A stretch of 64,000 nt of DNA from Ignavibacteriales bacterium (lineage in GTDB: Bacteria; Bacteroidota; Ignavibacteria; Ignavibacteriales; Melioribacteraceae), in NCBI GenBank assembly GCA_020635285.1, contig JACKAB010000044.1, positions 558,001 through 622,000 of the forward strand, written 5' to 3'. The first letter of the stretch is position 1. The number at the start of each line of letters is the position of its first letter. The translations under genes were made by a program, and so were the position numbers. The notes beneath the pieces are model-generated. The model was not told where the DNA came from, made no database searches, and saw nothing but the letters and a program-made list of their open reading frames with translations. This document shows positions 19,401-30,200 of the stretch, piece after piece.

Positions 19401-19859
19401 TATATGATACTTGCAATGGAATTTGAGTCATTTTTATTTCCTTTTATTATTATATTTTCTGTCCCATTAGGGTTAATAGGCGGAATACTTTCACTCTATT
19501 TGCTGGGTGAAAGCATAAGCATAATTTCGATTATGGGTTTAATTATATTAGTAGGTATTGCCGATAATGACGCGGTTGTTAAAGTAGAGTTTATTTTGAG
19601 AAAACGGAATGAAGGATTGAATATTCATGATGCAATAGTGCAAGCAGGGAAAGATAGATTTCGCCCAATTGTAATGAACTCATTAACCGTTCTGTTCGCA
19701 TTGATTCCTATGATTGTAGGAATAGGAGCAGGAACACAATTAAGAATTTCGCTTTCATTAGCAATTGCCGGCGGACTTTTTTCAGCAACTTTTTTAACAT
19801 TAATAATTATTCCGGTTCTGTACTCGTATCTTGAAAAATGGTCGAAAAAAGAATTTTAG
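16464..19859 (+). CDS. RND efflux permease (AcrB/HAE type)
   Basis: 1131 aa from a TTG start; the frame has an upstream stop and no ATG, and RPVTVTMFFIGITF is the normal N-terminus. Typical blocks: YPNASPEEVEKLVTEPLESA, AVGVGMLLDNAIIVIENVVRYRE (TM4), SDQSGFIEDAI, and near the end LVGIADNDAVVKVEFILRKR (TM10/11). TM4 has Asp-Asn where AcrB has Asp-Asp. An insertion of about 50 residues after SLAITYRNQ is partly written by a direct-repeat tract (16901-16968). Inner-membrane, proton-driven export. The gene is followed by an adaptor and a second permease; no outer-membrane channel gene follows. Confidence 0.9.
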   Translation: MLSTLSISRPVTVTMFFIGITFLGIYSFSKLGIDLLPNVSLPHLIVQTTYPNASPEEVEKLVTEPLESAIGTVVGVKKITSVSKEGISVISIDFLWGSNIDLSVLSLREKLDNIRFVLPQEMGRPTIIRADPSASPIVSLAITYRNQNSEDRIQQSEERTLKSEFSSQHREKEKLNQESRNEYKAASIQYVDHDSPYGEIKRLIDLKEAARVIFRRRLEQLDGVAQAVVTGGLEREILIEVDPQKLDAYNISFSEIENSLKSSNINMPAGSIMKGLFRYSLRTLGEYDNISEIKSTVVKYNKNGNAILLMDIANVSENFKEREGLTRLNGSETVGILIYKESDANTVSISKKVKETIKVLQTEYPEFNLIVVSDQSGFIEDAITNVKQEIIYGGFLAVFVLFFFLGNLRNVFIIGITIPASLVLTILLMYLFKINFNIISLGGIAVGVGMLLDNAIIVIENVVRYREQGLSIRQAALKGSSEVTMPIVAATLTTIAVFLPLIFVKGIAGELFKDQSYAIAFSLGASIITAVTLIPMLAGREKYFTIKNKAKYEKNYLIIERPEIKSLFGKVIFWLSLPFVFIFRSTVFIIVKIVISISKYFSLFFEIFYRIANKLLDKLIDKYELLLEWSLNNKKSVLFLTLILLVLTGFATIDIKKEFIPPTDQEEFIVELNYPKGTSLKGNSELTSEIEKSIMNIKHVKNIVSNIGRVNEFDFLNKEQHSVNKTNLIVKLDSYKNYNEVQTNLKKVFANLGNISYSLKQVKTTYSELIQPTENDIVIKIKNKDIDSAFASAKNIIDKLNEGKINGISNLRIGVDKGSPEFRITIDNNKCNSYGVSIGDVARRIAYLVKGKEATFFSDFDKKVAINLRTKSSARDDIEEILNQYLILNNTQIPIKDLIKVDKSESYNEIWREEQSRTIYVFADTKDIGVDEAVDKIDKEISKMPTLRGQIINVGGANEEIHDSFSQLYAALFISIFLMYMILAMEFESFLFPFIIIFSVPLGLIGGILSLYLLGESISIISIMGLIILVGIADNDAVVKVEFILRKRNEGLNIHDAIVQAGKDRFRPIVMNSLTVLFALIPMIVGIGAGTQLRISLSLAIAGGLFSATFLTLIIIPVLYSYLEKWSKKEF
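16901..16968. repeat. Direct-repeat tract inside the RND gene
   Basis: The units TCAGAATTCAG and CAGCAGTCAG and variants alternate for about 70 bases, kept in frame (encoding a Ser/Glu/Gln-rich stretch). It lies in an extra hydrophilic loop not expected in the family. Confidence 0.75.
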
Positions 19860-19883
19860 TTTATTAGAAATAGAGAGATATTT

Positions 19884-21098
19884 ATGAAAATACCAATTAA
19901 AATAATTTATTTAATTGTTGCAATAATAGCATTAATATTTATGATATATGCATTCTTACCCAATGGTAATAGTACTGAGAATGACACTAACCAAAGTAAT
20001 GTAGATTACAATAAACTTGATGAGATTATTTTTAATGTTAAAACCGATACCGTAACAAAAGGAACTCTTGTGCAAAAAATAACTGCAAACGGAATTGTAC
20101 GTGCAGATAAAGAATTAGATGTTTCAGCAAATATAAGCGGTGTTATTAGTGAAATAAATATTTATGATGGCAAGTATGTTAATAAAAATGATATACTTAT
20201 TAGATTAGACGATAGGGAATATCAAATAAATTTAAGGGAAGCAGAAGAAAGAATAATTGAAGCAAAGGTTAACTATGGTTTTTTAATAAAAGATGCTCCT
20301 ACTGATTCAACAAAAAGTGAAGAAAAAGAAATAATAACTAAACAGTTGATAGAGTTAGAAAAACAATATGAAAATTCATTAATTACTGAAGAAGAATACA
20401 ATGAGAAAAAAGATGAATTGGACATGAAATTAATATTTACAGGCGCTAAAAGAGAAGAATTAATTTTAAATAAAAGTGGTTATAATGCTGCAATAAATCA
20501 AATTGATAAAGCAAAATTAAATTTAGATTACACTGTTATAAGAGCGCCGTTTAACGGTGTTATCGGGAATTTCGATTTGGTTATTGGTGAAAGAATTGGA
20601 GCGGGAGATAAATTATTTAAACTATTTAGTACTTATACTATGAAAATTGATATTAATATTTTAGAAAGTGAACTTAATAAAGTTAGTATTGGTAATAATG
20701 TTGAAATAGAAATACCGGCATTGCCGGAGGAAAAATTTATTGGTAAGGTTAGTCAGATTAGTCCGTACATTGATACAGAAAATAGAACCAGTAAAATTGT
20801 TTTATCAATCAAAAATATCGATTCGAAAATTAAACCGGGAATGTTTGCTAAAGTATTAGTTGCTTCAAAAACATTAAACGATAAGATATTAATACCAAAA
20901 GACGCTTTACTTGTTAGGGATAAAAGGAATTTAGTTTTTACTGTTGAAGATAGTTTGGCAAAATGGAAATATGTAGATATAGGCGAACAAAATGATAAAT
21001 ACATTGAGGTTATCAACGGAGTTAATGCCGGTGAAAATATTATTGTAGAAGGTCATTTTAATTTAGCGCATGATTCCAAAGTTAGAATAATTAATTAA
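19884..21098 (+). CDS. RND periplasmic adaptor (membrane fusion protein)
   Basis: 404 aa. N-terminal membrane anchor (IIYLIVAIIALIFMIYAF), a lipoyl half (ADKELDVSANISGVISEINIYDGKYVNKNDILIRLD), a helical hairpin, the second lipoyl half (LDYTVIRAPFNGVIGNFDLVIGERIGAGDKLF), then beta-barrel and membrane-proximal domains (VSQISPYIDTENRTSKIVLSI, KPGMFAKVLV). It sits between two permease genes with 24- and 3-base gaps, so all three should be co-transcribed and the adaptor may serve both pumps or a hetero-complex. Confidence 0.9.
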   Translation: MKIPIKIIYLIVAIIALIFMIYAFLPNGNSTENDTNQSNVDYNKLDEIIFNVKTDTVTKGTLVQKITANGIVRADKELDVSANISGVISEINIYDGKYVNKNDILIRLDDREYQINLREAEERIIEAKVNYGFLIKDAPTDSTKSEEKEIITKQLIELEKQYENSLITEEEYNEKKDELDMKLIFTGAKREELILNKSGYNAAINQIDKAKLNLDYTVIRAPFNGVIGNFDLVIGERIGAGDKLFKLFSTYTMKIDINILESELNKVSIGNNVEIEIPALPEEKFIGKVSQISPYIDTENRTSKIVLSIKNIDSKIKPGMFAKVLVASKTLNDKILIPKDALLVRDKRNLVFTVEDSLAKWKYVDIGEQNDKYIEVINGVNAGENIIVEGHFNLAHDSKVRIIN

Positions 21099-21101
21099 AC
21101 T

Positions 21102-24100
21102 TTGAAAAAGTTATTTTATATATTTTTATCGCGCCCCGTAACTGCTGCGATGTTTTTTTTTACGATAGTTATATTAGGATTAGCAGCTTCATTTAACCTT
21201 CCGCTAGAGCTTTCACCTCACGTAGAATTTCCGAGATTGACAGTTACAGTAACTTGGCAAAATGTATCACCGGAAGCTGTTGAATCATTTGTTACTTCTC
21301 CAATAGAATCAGAATTAGCCAGCATAAGAGGTGTAAAGGAAATCAAATCAAGATCATCTGAAGGAATGGCTTGGGTAAGTCTTGAGTTTTATCCTGAGGT
21401 GGATGTTGATTTTGCAAGGATTGAGATTAATGAGAAAATTTCAGCCTTAAAGGATGAACTTCCGTTTGGAGTTTCTCCTCCAAGAGTTTCATCGTATGTC
21501 CCTGAAGATTTACGTGATTTACAAGGCTTTATTACTTATACCATATCAAGTAATGAGAGCGCTAATGCAATCCGTAAATATGTAAAAGAAAATATGCTCT
21601 ATTCAATTATGTCAATCAATGGAGTTGAAGATGTTGCTGTGAGAGGCGGAAATGAAAGGGAAATAAGCATAATAGTTGATTATGAAAAAGTCAGAAATTT
21701 AAATATTAGTAATGAAGATATCACCAACAGTATTACAAATATAGAACAGATAAAATCTTTGGGGAATATAAAAAAAAACGGCAGGCAATTTATTTTTAGA
21801 ATAAGTAATAAAATTGAAAGTATTGATGACATACAAAACCAAAGTATTAAGCATAATAAAGATGGTACAATAATAAAATTAAAAGATATTGGTAAGGTGA
21901 TAGATGATTATCGCGAACCGAATGATTATTATAGAATAAATGGAAAAGAAACCGTATCGCTAATTATTAGCAAAGAATCCGGAACAAATACTTTAGAGAT
22001 TGCCGAAAGAGTTTATGAAAAAATGGCAGAACTTGAAAGTATATTACCAAACGGATATTTAGTAATTAAAGAAATAGATAAGAGCGAATCAATCCGGGAT
22101 GAGCTGAATGAACTTACTCAAAATGCTTTTTTTTCTTTATTTATAATCGTTTTGGTTTTATTACTAATTTTCCGTTCAATTAAAGTTTCACTTATTATTA
22201 TTACCTCAATAATTTTTTCGCTACTGTTTTCATTTCTTCTTTTCTTTTTATTTAATATGCCGCTAAACATTCTAACTATTTCTGCTTTTATACTTGGTTT
22301 TGGTTTTATGGTTGATAATTCCATTGTTGTTATTGATTTTATTGAACAGAAATATTGTAATGATGGTATTAAGCGATTAACAGTTTTATTGAAAAATATT
22401 TTCAAACCGGTTTTTGCATCAACACTTACTACTATTGCTGTATTCGTTCCATTGCTTTTCTTAACCGGCGAGCTAAGACTTTATTTTGAGCAGTTTGCTT
22501 TGGGGATTGTATTTACTTTATTTGCTTCACTAATTGTTTCATTTACTATAATACCAATGCTGTATATTCGTTTCATTAGAATTCATGAACTAAAATCATT
22601 TAAGTGTAAAATTAGTATTTGGGAGAAGATTTATTTTTCGATTACAGCTAAAATTTTCAAATGGAAAAAACTAAGTATTATAATTTTAATTTTGATAATC
22701 GGTTTACCGGTTTGGTTGCTTCCATCACGAATTGAAACTCCTGTATTGGGAACTGTCTATAATTTTGTTTTTGATTCTGAAACGTTTACGGAAATAAAAC
22801 CATACTTCAATTATATTTTTGGAGGAAGTTTAAATCTATTTTTTAATCATGTAAGCAGGGGAGAAGTATGGCAGTTTGGTGAAGAAACATACATTTACGT
22901 TAGACTTGAATTGCCGAATGGAAATACTATTGAAAGAATAAATGAGCTTACAAAAGACTTTGAAAAAGAAATATTGAGTTATAGAAGTGATTTTAAGAAT
23001 TTAATAACAAATGTAAGCGATGAAGAGAATGCGAGTTTGAGAGTTGAATTTACTAACAAACAAAGTGAAACATCGTTCCCATATATTCTAAAAAATTATT
23101 TAACCTCCTATGCCACAAGACTTGGCGGTTTGAATGTTTCAGTCTACGGTTTTGGTCCGGGTTTTTCTAATTCAGGTGGTTCATTTAGTAATTTTTCCGT
23201 AATAGTTAAAGGATTTAATTATAAAAAAGTTAGAGAGCTTGCAGAAAATTTTAGAAATCAAATATCACGCAATCCGCGAATTGATAATGTTGATATTGAC
23301 AAATCGGAATATTATTGGGCAAAAGATGTTTTTGAAGTAGTTGCAACAATTGACAGAAAGAATTTATTACAATTTAATATTTCTCCGGAAGAAGTAATTC
23401 AAAATATTGCTAAAAATACACAGGGTAATTTAAGTTGGAATTCATTTAGTATAGATAATGATGAAGTTAAGTATAATATTAAATTTACAAATTATAAAAA
23501 GATGCAAATAAGTGAATTAGAGAATATTATTATAAAGGGAACGAATGGAATAGTTTTGAAAGTAAAAGATTTAATTAATTTTGAAGTTAAAAAAGTGTTT
23601 TTATCAATAAACAGAGAGAACCAACAATATGTGAGATATGTTACTTTCGATTATAAGGGGCCATACAAATATGGTAACGAATTTGTTAAATCAGCAATTC
23701 AAAATATGAATATCTCTGAAGGTTACTCAATTGAAAAACGAGAATATAGTTTTCGATTTGATAAAGAAGAAGAAATTGATGTGTGGAAAATTTTATTCTT
23801 CGCTATTATATTAATATTCATGATCACTGCAAGCTTATTTGAATCTTTTAGAAAACCAATAATAATTATTACGGCTGTTCCATTTGCAATTATTGGTACA
23901 TTTTTTCTTTTTTACTTTGAAGAACTTAATCTCGATAGAGGAGCTTATGCCGGACTTTTATTACTAATTGGTTTAGTCGTAAATAACTCAATAATTCTTG
24001 TAGACCATATTTCAAGTAATATTAATTATTTAGATTATAAAAAAATTACAGAATATAGTGCACAAAGACTACGTCCTATATTTACGACAAGTCTAACAAC

Positions 24101-24269
24101 AATTGCAGCATTAGTGCCCTTGCTACTGGGTGTAGAATCAACATTTTGGAAAAGCTTAAGTTTTAGTGTTGTTGGTGGAATATTTTTATCAGCAGTTATT
24201 GTTGTTTTGTATTTGCCATTATTTTACTATTTGCTGTTTAAGAAAGCAAAGAATATAGAATGGCAATAG
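21102..24269 (+). CDS. RND efflux permease, second
   Basis: 1055 aa from a TTG directly after the adaptor stop. RPVTAAMFFFTIVILGLAA, SPEAVESFVTSPIESELASIRGVKEIKS and GFGFMVDNSIVVIDFIEQKY (TM4, again Asp-Asn) fit the family, as do IGLVVNNSIILVDHISS and TTIAALVPLLLG near the end. It is clearly diverged from the first permease. Paired permeases suggest a heteromeric pump such as MdtBC, but that cannot be shown from sequence alone. Confidence 0.9.
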   Translation: MKKLFYIFLSRPVTAAMFFFTIVILGLAASFNLPLELSPHVEFPRLTVTVTWQNVSPEAVESFVTSPIESELASIRGVKEIKSRSSEGMAWVSLEFYPEVDVDFARIEINEKISALKDELPFGVSPPRVSSYVPEDLRDLQGFITYTISSNESANAIRKYVKENMLYSIMSINGVEDVAVRGGNEREISIIVDYEKVRNLNISNEDITNSITNIEQIKSLGNIKKNGRQFIFRISNKIESIDDIQNQSIKHNKDGTIIKLKDIGKVIDDYREPNDYYRINGKETVSLIISKESGTNTLEIAERVYEKMAELESILPNGYLVIKEIDKSESIRDELNELTQNAFFSLFIIVLVLLLIFRSIKVSLIIITSIIFSLLFSFLLFFLFNMPLNILTISAFILGFGFMVDNSIVVIDFIEQKYCNDGIKRLTVLLKNIFKPVFASTLTTIAVFVPLLFLTGELRLYFEQFALGIVFTLFASLIVSFTIIPMLYIRFIRIHELKSFKCKISIWEKIYFSITAKIFKWKKLSIIILILIIGLPVWLLPSRIETPVLGTVYNFVFDSETFTEIKPYFNYIFGGSLNLFFNHVSRGEVWQFGEETYIYVRLELPNGNTIERINELTKDFEKEILSYRSDFKNLITNVSDEENASLRVEFTNKQSETSFPYILKNYLTSYATRLGGLNVSVYGFGPGFSNSGGSFSNFSVIVKGFNYKKVRELAENFRNQISRNPRIDNVDIDKSEYYWAKDVFEVVATIDRKNLLQFNISPEEVIQNIAKNTQGNLSWNSFSIDNDEVKYNIKFTNYKKMQISELENIIIKGTNGIVLKVKDLINFEVKKVFLSINRENQQYVRYVTFDYKGPYKYGNEFVKSAIQNMNISEGYSIEKREYSFRFDKEEEIDVWKILFFAIILIFMITASLFESFRKPIIIITAVPFAIIGTFFLFYFEELNLDRGAYAGLLLLIGLVVNNSIILVDHISSNINYLDYKKITEYSAQRLRPIFTTSLTTIAALVPLLLGVESTFWKSLSFSVVGGIFLSAVIVVLYLPLFYYLLFKKAKNIEWQ

Positions 24270-24985
24270 CCAAGTACTATTATATTGATTTGCCCAATGA
24301 TTGAGATTCTAAATAAAATAGAATAAACAATTATGTCCAGAGAATTAAACCGCAATAGATTATTTTGCGCCATTTTTAACTCTTACATTATATTATTACT
24401 AATTCCATCAAAAATACTAGTTAACAAGCTAATGTGTTGAATGGTTTTATTGAATAAAAGCACGTAGTACTACTTGGAAATAACTCACATATAAAAGAAA
24501 TATGAAATTAAATAAAATAAAAAGTTGTGTTTATCGTGTTAAATCCAAACATCTCAAATGAATTTGCACATTATATGTTAAACCAAGTAGAAGTACTTGC
24601 TAAGATTTTGAAAGAATTTATTATTTTTTGATTAAGACATTTAGAAAAAGGAAGAAACAATAAACTGAATATAATAGATAAAGGATGAATATTTGCTCTA
24701 AGAAGGGTACTTATTAGGATATTGAACACTTAATATATTTAATAATTGATAAAAGACAGCAACATGATTATACTAACATTTAATAAAACAAATTGTTTAT
24801 CATAGAAGTTAACCGTTTTATATTTTGTTATGACTTGGCGGGAATTAGATAATGGTTTTTATAATAAACAAGTTTTATCTTTTTATTCTTTGTGGAAAAT
24901 TAAATTAGTTTTGCAGAGATTTTTTAGCGGGTTTACTTGACATAATTAACACAACAAAAGAAATATTTAACTTTGGAGTTTATAA
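24270..24985. other. Gene-free region holding repeat copy 3
   Basis: 715 bases between the RND operon and the propeller gene. Apart from the hairpin-bounded element at 24461-24600 no gene was seen. A TTGACA near 24936 could be part of the promoter of the next gene, but no well-spaced -10 is convincing. Confidence 0.5.
24461..24600. repeat. Dispersed hairpin-bounded element, copy 3
   Basis: The left end is CACGTAGTACTACTTGG; the right end (24583-24600) is CCAAGTA-GAAG-TACTTGC. The order of the end types is swapped relative to copies 1 and 2, while the 122-124-base spacing is kept. The stem is conserved while the loop differs (CTAC, GTAC, GAAG), which argues for selection on the paired stem. 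Confidence 0.65.
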
Positions 24986-27172
24986 ATGAAGAAGGTATTG
25001 ATACTCTTAATAGTCGGAATAAATATTTGGGCACAAGCAGGTGAGTGGACATTTTATACCGCTGAATACAAAGATTTACCAAACCATATGGTTAATGCCA
25101 TCGCAATCGATAGTCTGGGAAATAAATGGTTTGGAACCAATAATGGTATAGGGATATTTAATGGTAATAAATGGATTCAATTCAATAAAAATAATTCAGT
25201 TTTACCTGATAGTGTAATTACTTCAATAATTGTTGATTCTAATAATGTAAAATGGATTGCAACTAGGCTTGGGGGCTTAGTTAGGTATGATAATAATGTT
25301 TGGACTATTTTTGATACCATTAAGTCTATCATTCCAGATGTGAGAATATCCTCTCTTACAATAGACCAAAATAATAATCTGTGGCTTAGCACATATTCTG
25401 GACTAGTAAAGTTTGATGGTTCTAATTGGAAAGTTTTTGATAAAAGTAATTCTAATTTAATTAGTGAACGTTTTTATAAAATTAGATTTGACGAAAATGG
25501 GATCTTATGGGGTGTTGGCTCGGAAGGAATGTTGATTAAGTATGATGGAAGTACTTTTACTAACTTTAATAATTTTAAAGATGCGCAAGATCGGGCCTTC
25601 AATTTTATTGATTTCGATATAGATAAAAATGGATATCTCTGGATTGGAACTGATGGAAATGGTATTGTAAAATTTAAAGATTCAATATGGACTGTATTAG
25701 AATATGAACTTGATGATGTAAGAAACTATATCTCTGTTGTCGGGATTGATAAAAATAATAATAAATGGTTTGGCAGTTATTATTATGATGGAATTATGAA
25801 ATTTGATGAAGTTAAATGGACTTTTTATGATGAGAGAAACTCAAAAATACCTTCAACAGAAATTGTTGAAATTGCATTTGATAATGATACTATTTGGTTT
25901 AGTGCGAAATTATTGGGGGCGGTAAAATTTTATGAAGATAAATTTGAAACCTTTGGTGCTTCCTATGGTTTACCATCTAATTCAGTAAGGGATGTAGCAG
26001 TAGACAGCAATCATGTAAAATGGATTGCAACAAGTGAAGGGCTTGCCAAATTTTCCAATAATAAATGGACAGTTTATAATAATTCAAATTCACCATTGCC
26101 TTCCTCTAAGCTTGAAGTTGTAAGAGTTGATGAAAATAATAATAAGTGGATAGGTACCGAGAATGGTGATTTGGTAAAATTTAATGATACTGAATGGACA
26201 ATATTTTCTTCACAAACCACTAAAATGCCCAATAGTTTGATTATGGATATTGGAATAGATAGTGACACAATTTGGATTGCAACAAAGGATAGTGGTTTAG
26301 TAAAATTCCATGATAGTCAAATAAAGACCTTTAATATTTCAAACTCTGGAATTAGTAATAATTTTGTAAAATCTGTTGATATTGACAACCAAGGTGAAAA
26401 ATGGGTTGTTTTAGGTTCTGGGATAGCAAAATTCAATGGATTTAGTTGGACTCATTTTAATCAAACAAATTCAGGTTTACCAAGTAATAATTTTGATGTA
26501 TTAAGAATTGGAAAGGATTATCAAAAATTAATAGGTTCAAGTTATAATGGACTAATAATTTACAATGATAATACTTGGATAAATTATGATGTTATTAATT
26601 CAGAAATACCAGATAACACAATTTCAGCGGTTGGCGTTGATCATCAAGGAAGAATATGGGTTGGATCGGCTTGGTTCAAAGGAATAAGCCTATTTGAGAA
26701 TGGGAGTTGGTATAATTTTAATGAAGGAAATTATTTAACAATTTCTGGCGGAATAGATGGAATATCTGCAGATAATTTTGCTTTTGACAATGAAAATAAT
26801 TTGTGGATTGCAACTGGTTCATTTGGTTTGGCAGTTTTTAATTATGGAAATGTATCTAATATTGATGAAATCGAGAATTCAAAAATAGTGAATCATTCAT
26901 TTCAGCTTATGCAGAATTATCCAAATCCTTTTAATCCAAGTACAACAATTAGTTATGCTATTCCTACTCCAGAGATATTTGGTTACACAATAGTACAATT
27001 AAAGATTTACGATGTTTTAGGTAAAGAAGTAACAACATTAGTAAATGAATATCAAAAACCTGGCAAATATTCAATAAAATGGGAGGCATCTGCATTTTCG
27101 AGTGGTGTTTATTATTATAATCTAAAATTAAATGAGAAAAGTTTTACGAAAAAAATGTTAATAATTAAATAA
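24986..27172 (+). CDS. Secreted two-component-regulator-type beta-propeller protein with C-terminal sorting domain
   Basis: 728 aa. Signal peptide (KKVLILLIVGINIWAQA), then about a dozen repeats of the type IDSLGNKWFGTNNGIGIFNG / KWTVYNNSNSPLPS, i.e. Reg_prop-like blades. The C-terminus has NYPNPFNPSTTISYAIP, then LKIYDVLGKEVTTLVNEYQK, GVYYYNLKLNE and KKMLIIK, the sorting/FlgD-like domain that directs outer-membrane transit (T9SS type A). It probably binds ligands at the cell surface; no catalytic part is visible. Confidence 0.85.
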   Translation: MKKVLILLIVGINIWAQAGEWTFYTAEYKDLPNHMVNAIAIDSLGNKWFGTNNGIGIFNGNKWIQFNKNNSVLPDSVITSIIVDSNNVKWIATRLGGLVRYDNNVWTIFDTIKSIIPDVRISSLTIDQNNNLWLSTYSGLVKFDGSNWKVFDKSNSNLISERFYKIRFDENGILWGVGSEGMLIKYDGSTFTNFNNFKDAQDRAFNFIDFDIDKNGYLWIGTDGNGIVKFKDSIWTVLEYELDDVRNYISVVGIDKNNNKWFGSYYYDGIMKFDEVKWTFYDERNSKIPSTEIVEIAFDNDTIWFSAKLLGAVKFYEDKFETFGASYGLPSNSVRDVAVDSNHVKWIATSEGLAKFSNNKWTVYNNSNSPLPSSKLEVVRVDENNNKWIGTENGDLVKFNDTEWTIFSSQTTKMPNSLIMDIGIDSDTIWIATKDSGLVKFHDSQIKTFNISNSGISNNFVKSVDIDNQGEKWVVLGSGIAKFNGFSWTHFNQTNSGLPSNNFDVLRIGKDYQKLIGSSYNGLIIYNDNTWINYDVINSEIPDNTISAVGVDHQGRIWVGSAWFKGISLFENGSWYNFNEGNYLTISGGIDGISADNFAFDNENNLWIATGSFGLAVFNYGNVSNIDEIENSKIVNHSFQLMQNYPNPFNPSTTISYAIPTPEIFGYTIVQLKIYDVLGKEVTTLVNEYQKPGKYSIKWEASAFSSGVYYYNLKLNEKSFTKKMLIIK

Positions 27173-27210
27173 TAATTTTAAAAATATAATCAATATTAAA
27201 ATGGAGTGAA

Positions 27211-30200
27211 AATGAAAATCATTAGATTATTTATTATTTATCTTTTATTACAATTTTTAACAATCGGAAATATTTTTGGTCAAGAAAAAGTTATTAATGA
27301 TGGAAAACTTAAATATATAAAAAGAAAATGAGATATGGTATAAAAAAGTGAATAATTACAAACAGAAAGTTAGTAAATATGAAATTATAATAAAAATTAA
27401 AAATAATCAACCGATCGATCAATTTTTCTTTAAGGACATTGGTTTAAGTAAATATACCATTAATAATGAATATTTGCCCAAAAATTATTATGTATTAAAT
27501 ATTAATGATAATAACGATATAATTGATATTTCTGATAAATTAATTAAATCTGGGTACTTCCAAAGTGTTGAGCCTAATTTGTATGGAGTATATTTAAGTA
27601 CGCCACCTAATGATCAATTATATGGGAATCAATGGAATTTGAATAAAATTGAAATGGAAAAAGCTTGGATGATGACCTCTGGGAATAATTCGGTAAAAAT
27701 TGCTGTAACGGATAATGGGGCTGATTACGATCATCCAGACATTATAAATAATAAGACAACTAACAATGGCTATAATTTTTTTAATTCATCAGCACCATAT
27801 GATCCAATATATTATTCACCTAATACTCAAATCCAAGTTGCCCATGGAACTAATTGTGCAGGAATTATTAGTGCTTCAATTAATAATAATGCAACTGGAT
27901 TAGCAGGAATTGCAGGAGGTTGGACTAATCAAGGATTAGAATTGTATCATTATTTTGTCGCTGATCCTTATGAACCATCGATTCTTCATTTAGTTCGAGC
28001 AATTGAGAGAGCTAGAACTGTAGATGATATAAAAGTTATAAGTATCAGTCTAGGTTTTTTTTCTGATCCTAATGATATTTTATTGCAAGCGATTAGGAGC
28101 GCTAAAGATGATATCGTAATGGTTGTGGCTTCAGGAAATTATGTCAAAGGTTTATACGAAAGTACAGCCATGCTAATACCAGCTATATATAGTGAGGTTA
28201 TTGCAGTTGGAGCAACTACTGAAAATGATATTCGGAAAAAATGGGATGACTCAACAGATGAACCTAATTGGGGAAGTTGTTATGATGATGGTGGTGAACC
28301 AACTCTCAGAAACGTAGATGTAATGGCTCCTGGAATTCATATCCCAACAACTGATATTAGAGGACAACAAGGTTACTCTACAGGGGATTATAATTTAATT
28401 TTTCATGGAACTTCGGCAGCGGCACCACATGTTGCCGCCCTTGCCGGCTTGATTTTATCACTTAATATGAATTTAAATCCCCAACAAGTAGCGACAACTA
28501 TTAAAAATTCTTGTGATAATTTAAGCCATATGAATTCACTTGAATATGGAAATGGAAGGATTAATGCTTACAAAGCCTTAAAATATACTCTAGAACATTA
28601 CGGAGGAACTGTTACTCAAAATTTAACAATTCCAGCCGGAGAAACGTGGAGTTTAGAACCTGGAGTTATTTTAACATTTACTAACGATGCAAAAATAATA
28701 GTAAACGGAACTTTAAATATAGTTGGTACCGCATCTAATACAATCACATTGACCTCAAGCACTAATTGGGGCGGAATTGAATTTAAGTCCGGCAGTAGTG
28801 GTAATATTTCTCATACAACAGTTGAGAATGCTACATTTGGAATTTACGGTGATGGTGTAATGCCGAATATTTATGACTGCGAAATTAAAAATAATAGCTA
28901 CGGAATATTTGTAAAAAATGTGGGCATTAAAAATATTCAAACTACCCTGGTAGAAAATAATTATATTGGAATTTACTGCTATAATGCAGATCCTCTCATT
29001 GAAGATTGTAAGATATCTAATAACAGCTATGGTATATCATTGATCAATTATTCATCACCGGTATTTTATTATAATTCAATAAAAAGTAATACTTATAACG
29101 GAATAGGAACCTATAGTGATAGTCACCCATACTTTGGTGAAACTCACACACCGTACCAAGGAAATCCAAAACCAGGTTATAACAGGCTAACAAATAATGG
29201 AACATACGGATTATATTCAAATAATTGTTCAGTTTTCATGGGAATGGACATAGCTAGTCAAACGATGGGAGGTTACAACAGTATTTTTAGCAATGGCTCA
29301 TATGAAATTTATGCTACAAATAGTTCTACTGTAGATGCTTACCACAACTATTGGAATACGTCATACCCGCTTAGTGACATCTATAAAAGTTCTAATTCCA
29401 TTGTGAATTGGTATATACCATTACCCTCAGATCCTGGTGGAGGTTCATCTCTAGGGAAACAGGGTAACACAAATTCAGTTATTAATGAATATGATCCTAA
29501 TAATATAGATAGAGATAATCCAGAGGAATTAAAACGATTAGCATTATACTATAAATACATAGGAGATTATGAAGAATCAATCAAAATCTTTGAAGAGATT
29601 ATGGATAAGTTTCCCGAGTCAGACTATGCATATAATTTGGTAGGAGAAATTTATGATATTAGTAAAAGATATCAAAAATTAGAAATTGAATCATACTGCG
29701 ATAATAAACTAGTTTCTTTAAAAACATCAGATAAAGTGAAACAAGCATCAAATGATGTAAAGATAGCAGTGTTGTTAAGGGATGGGAAAATAAAAGAAGC
29801 AGAGGATTTAAGTAAAGATGTTATAAAAAAATATCCAAATACGAAAAGTGAAAAGAAAGCATTATTTACTTTGTACTTAATATCAAAAGAAGAAGAAACA
29901 AAAAAGACAGATTATTTATCACAGTTAAAAGAGAAATATCCGAATGAACCCGAAACACTGCAAGCAATGGAAATAACTGAAATAGAAGTAGAGAAGACCA
30001 AAATTAATGAACTTAATAATTCAAATCATTTAGAGAAAGAGGCAACAGAAAAAGTAATCCACAAATATGAACTGTTGGGTAATTATCCAAATCCATTTAA
30101 TCCAAGTACAACAATCAGTTATTCAATTCCGGCAGCATCAAATATTAGTTTAACAATTTATGATATGATGGGAAGAAGAATAGAATCATTTGAGAAAAAT

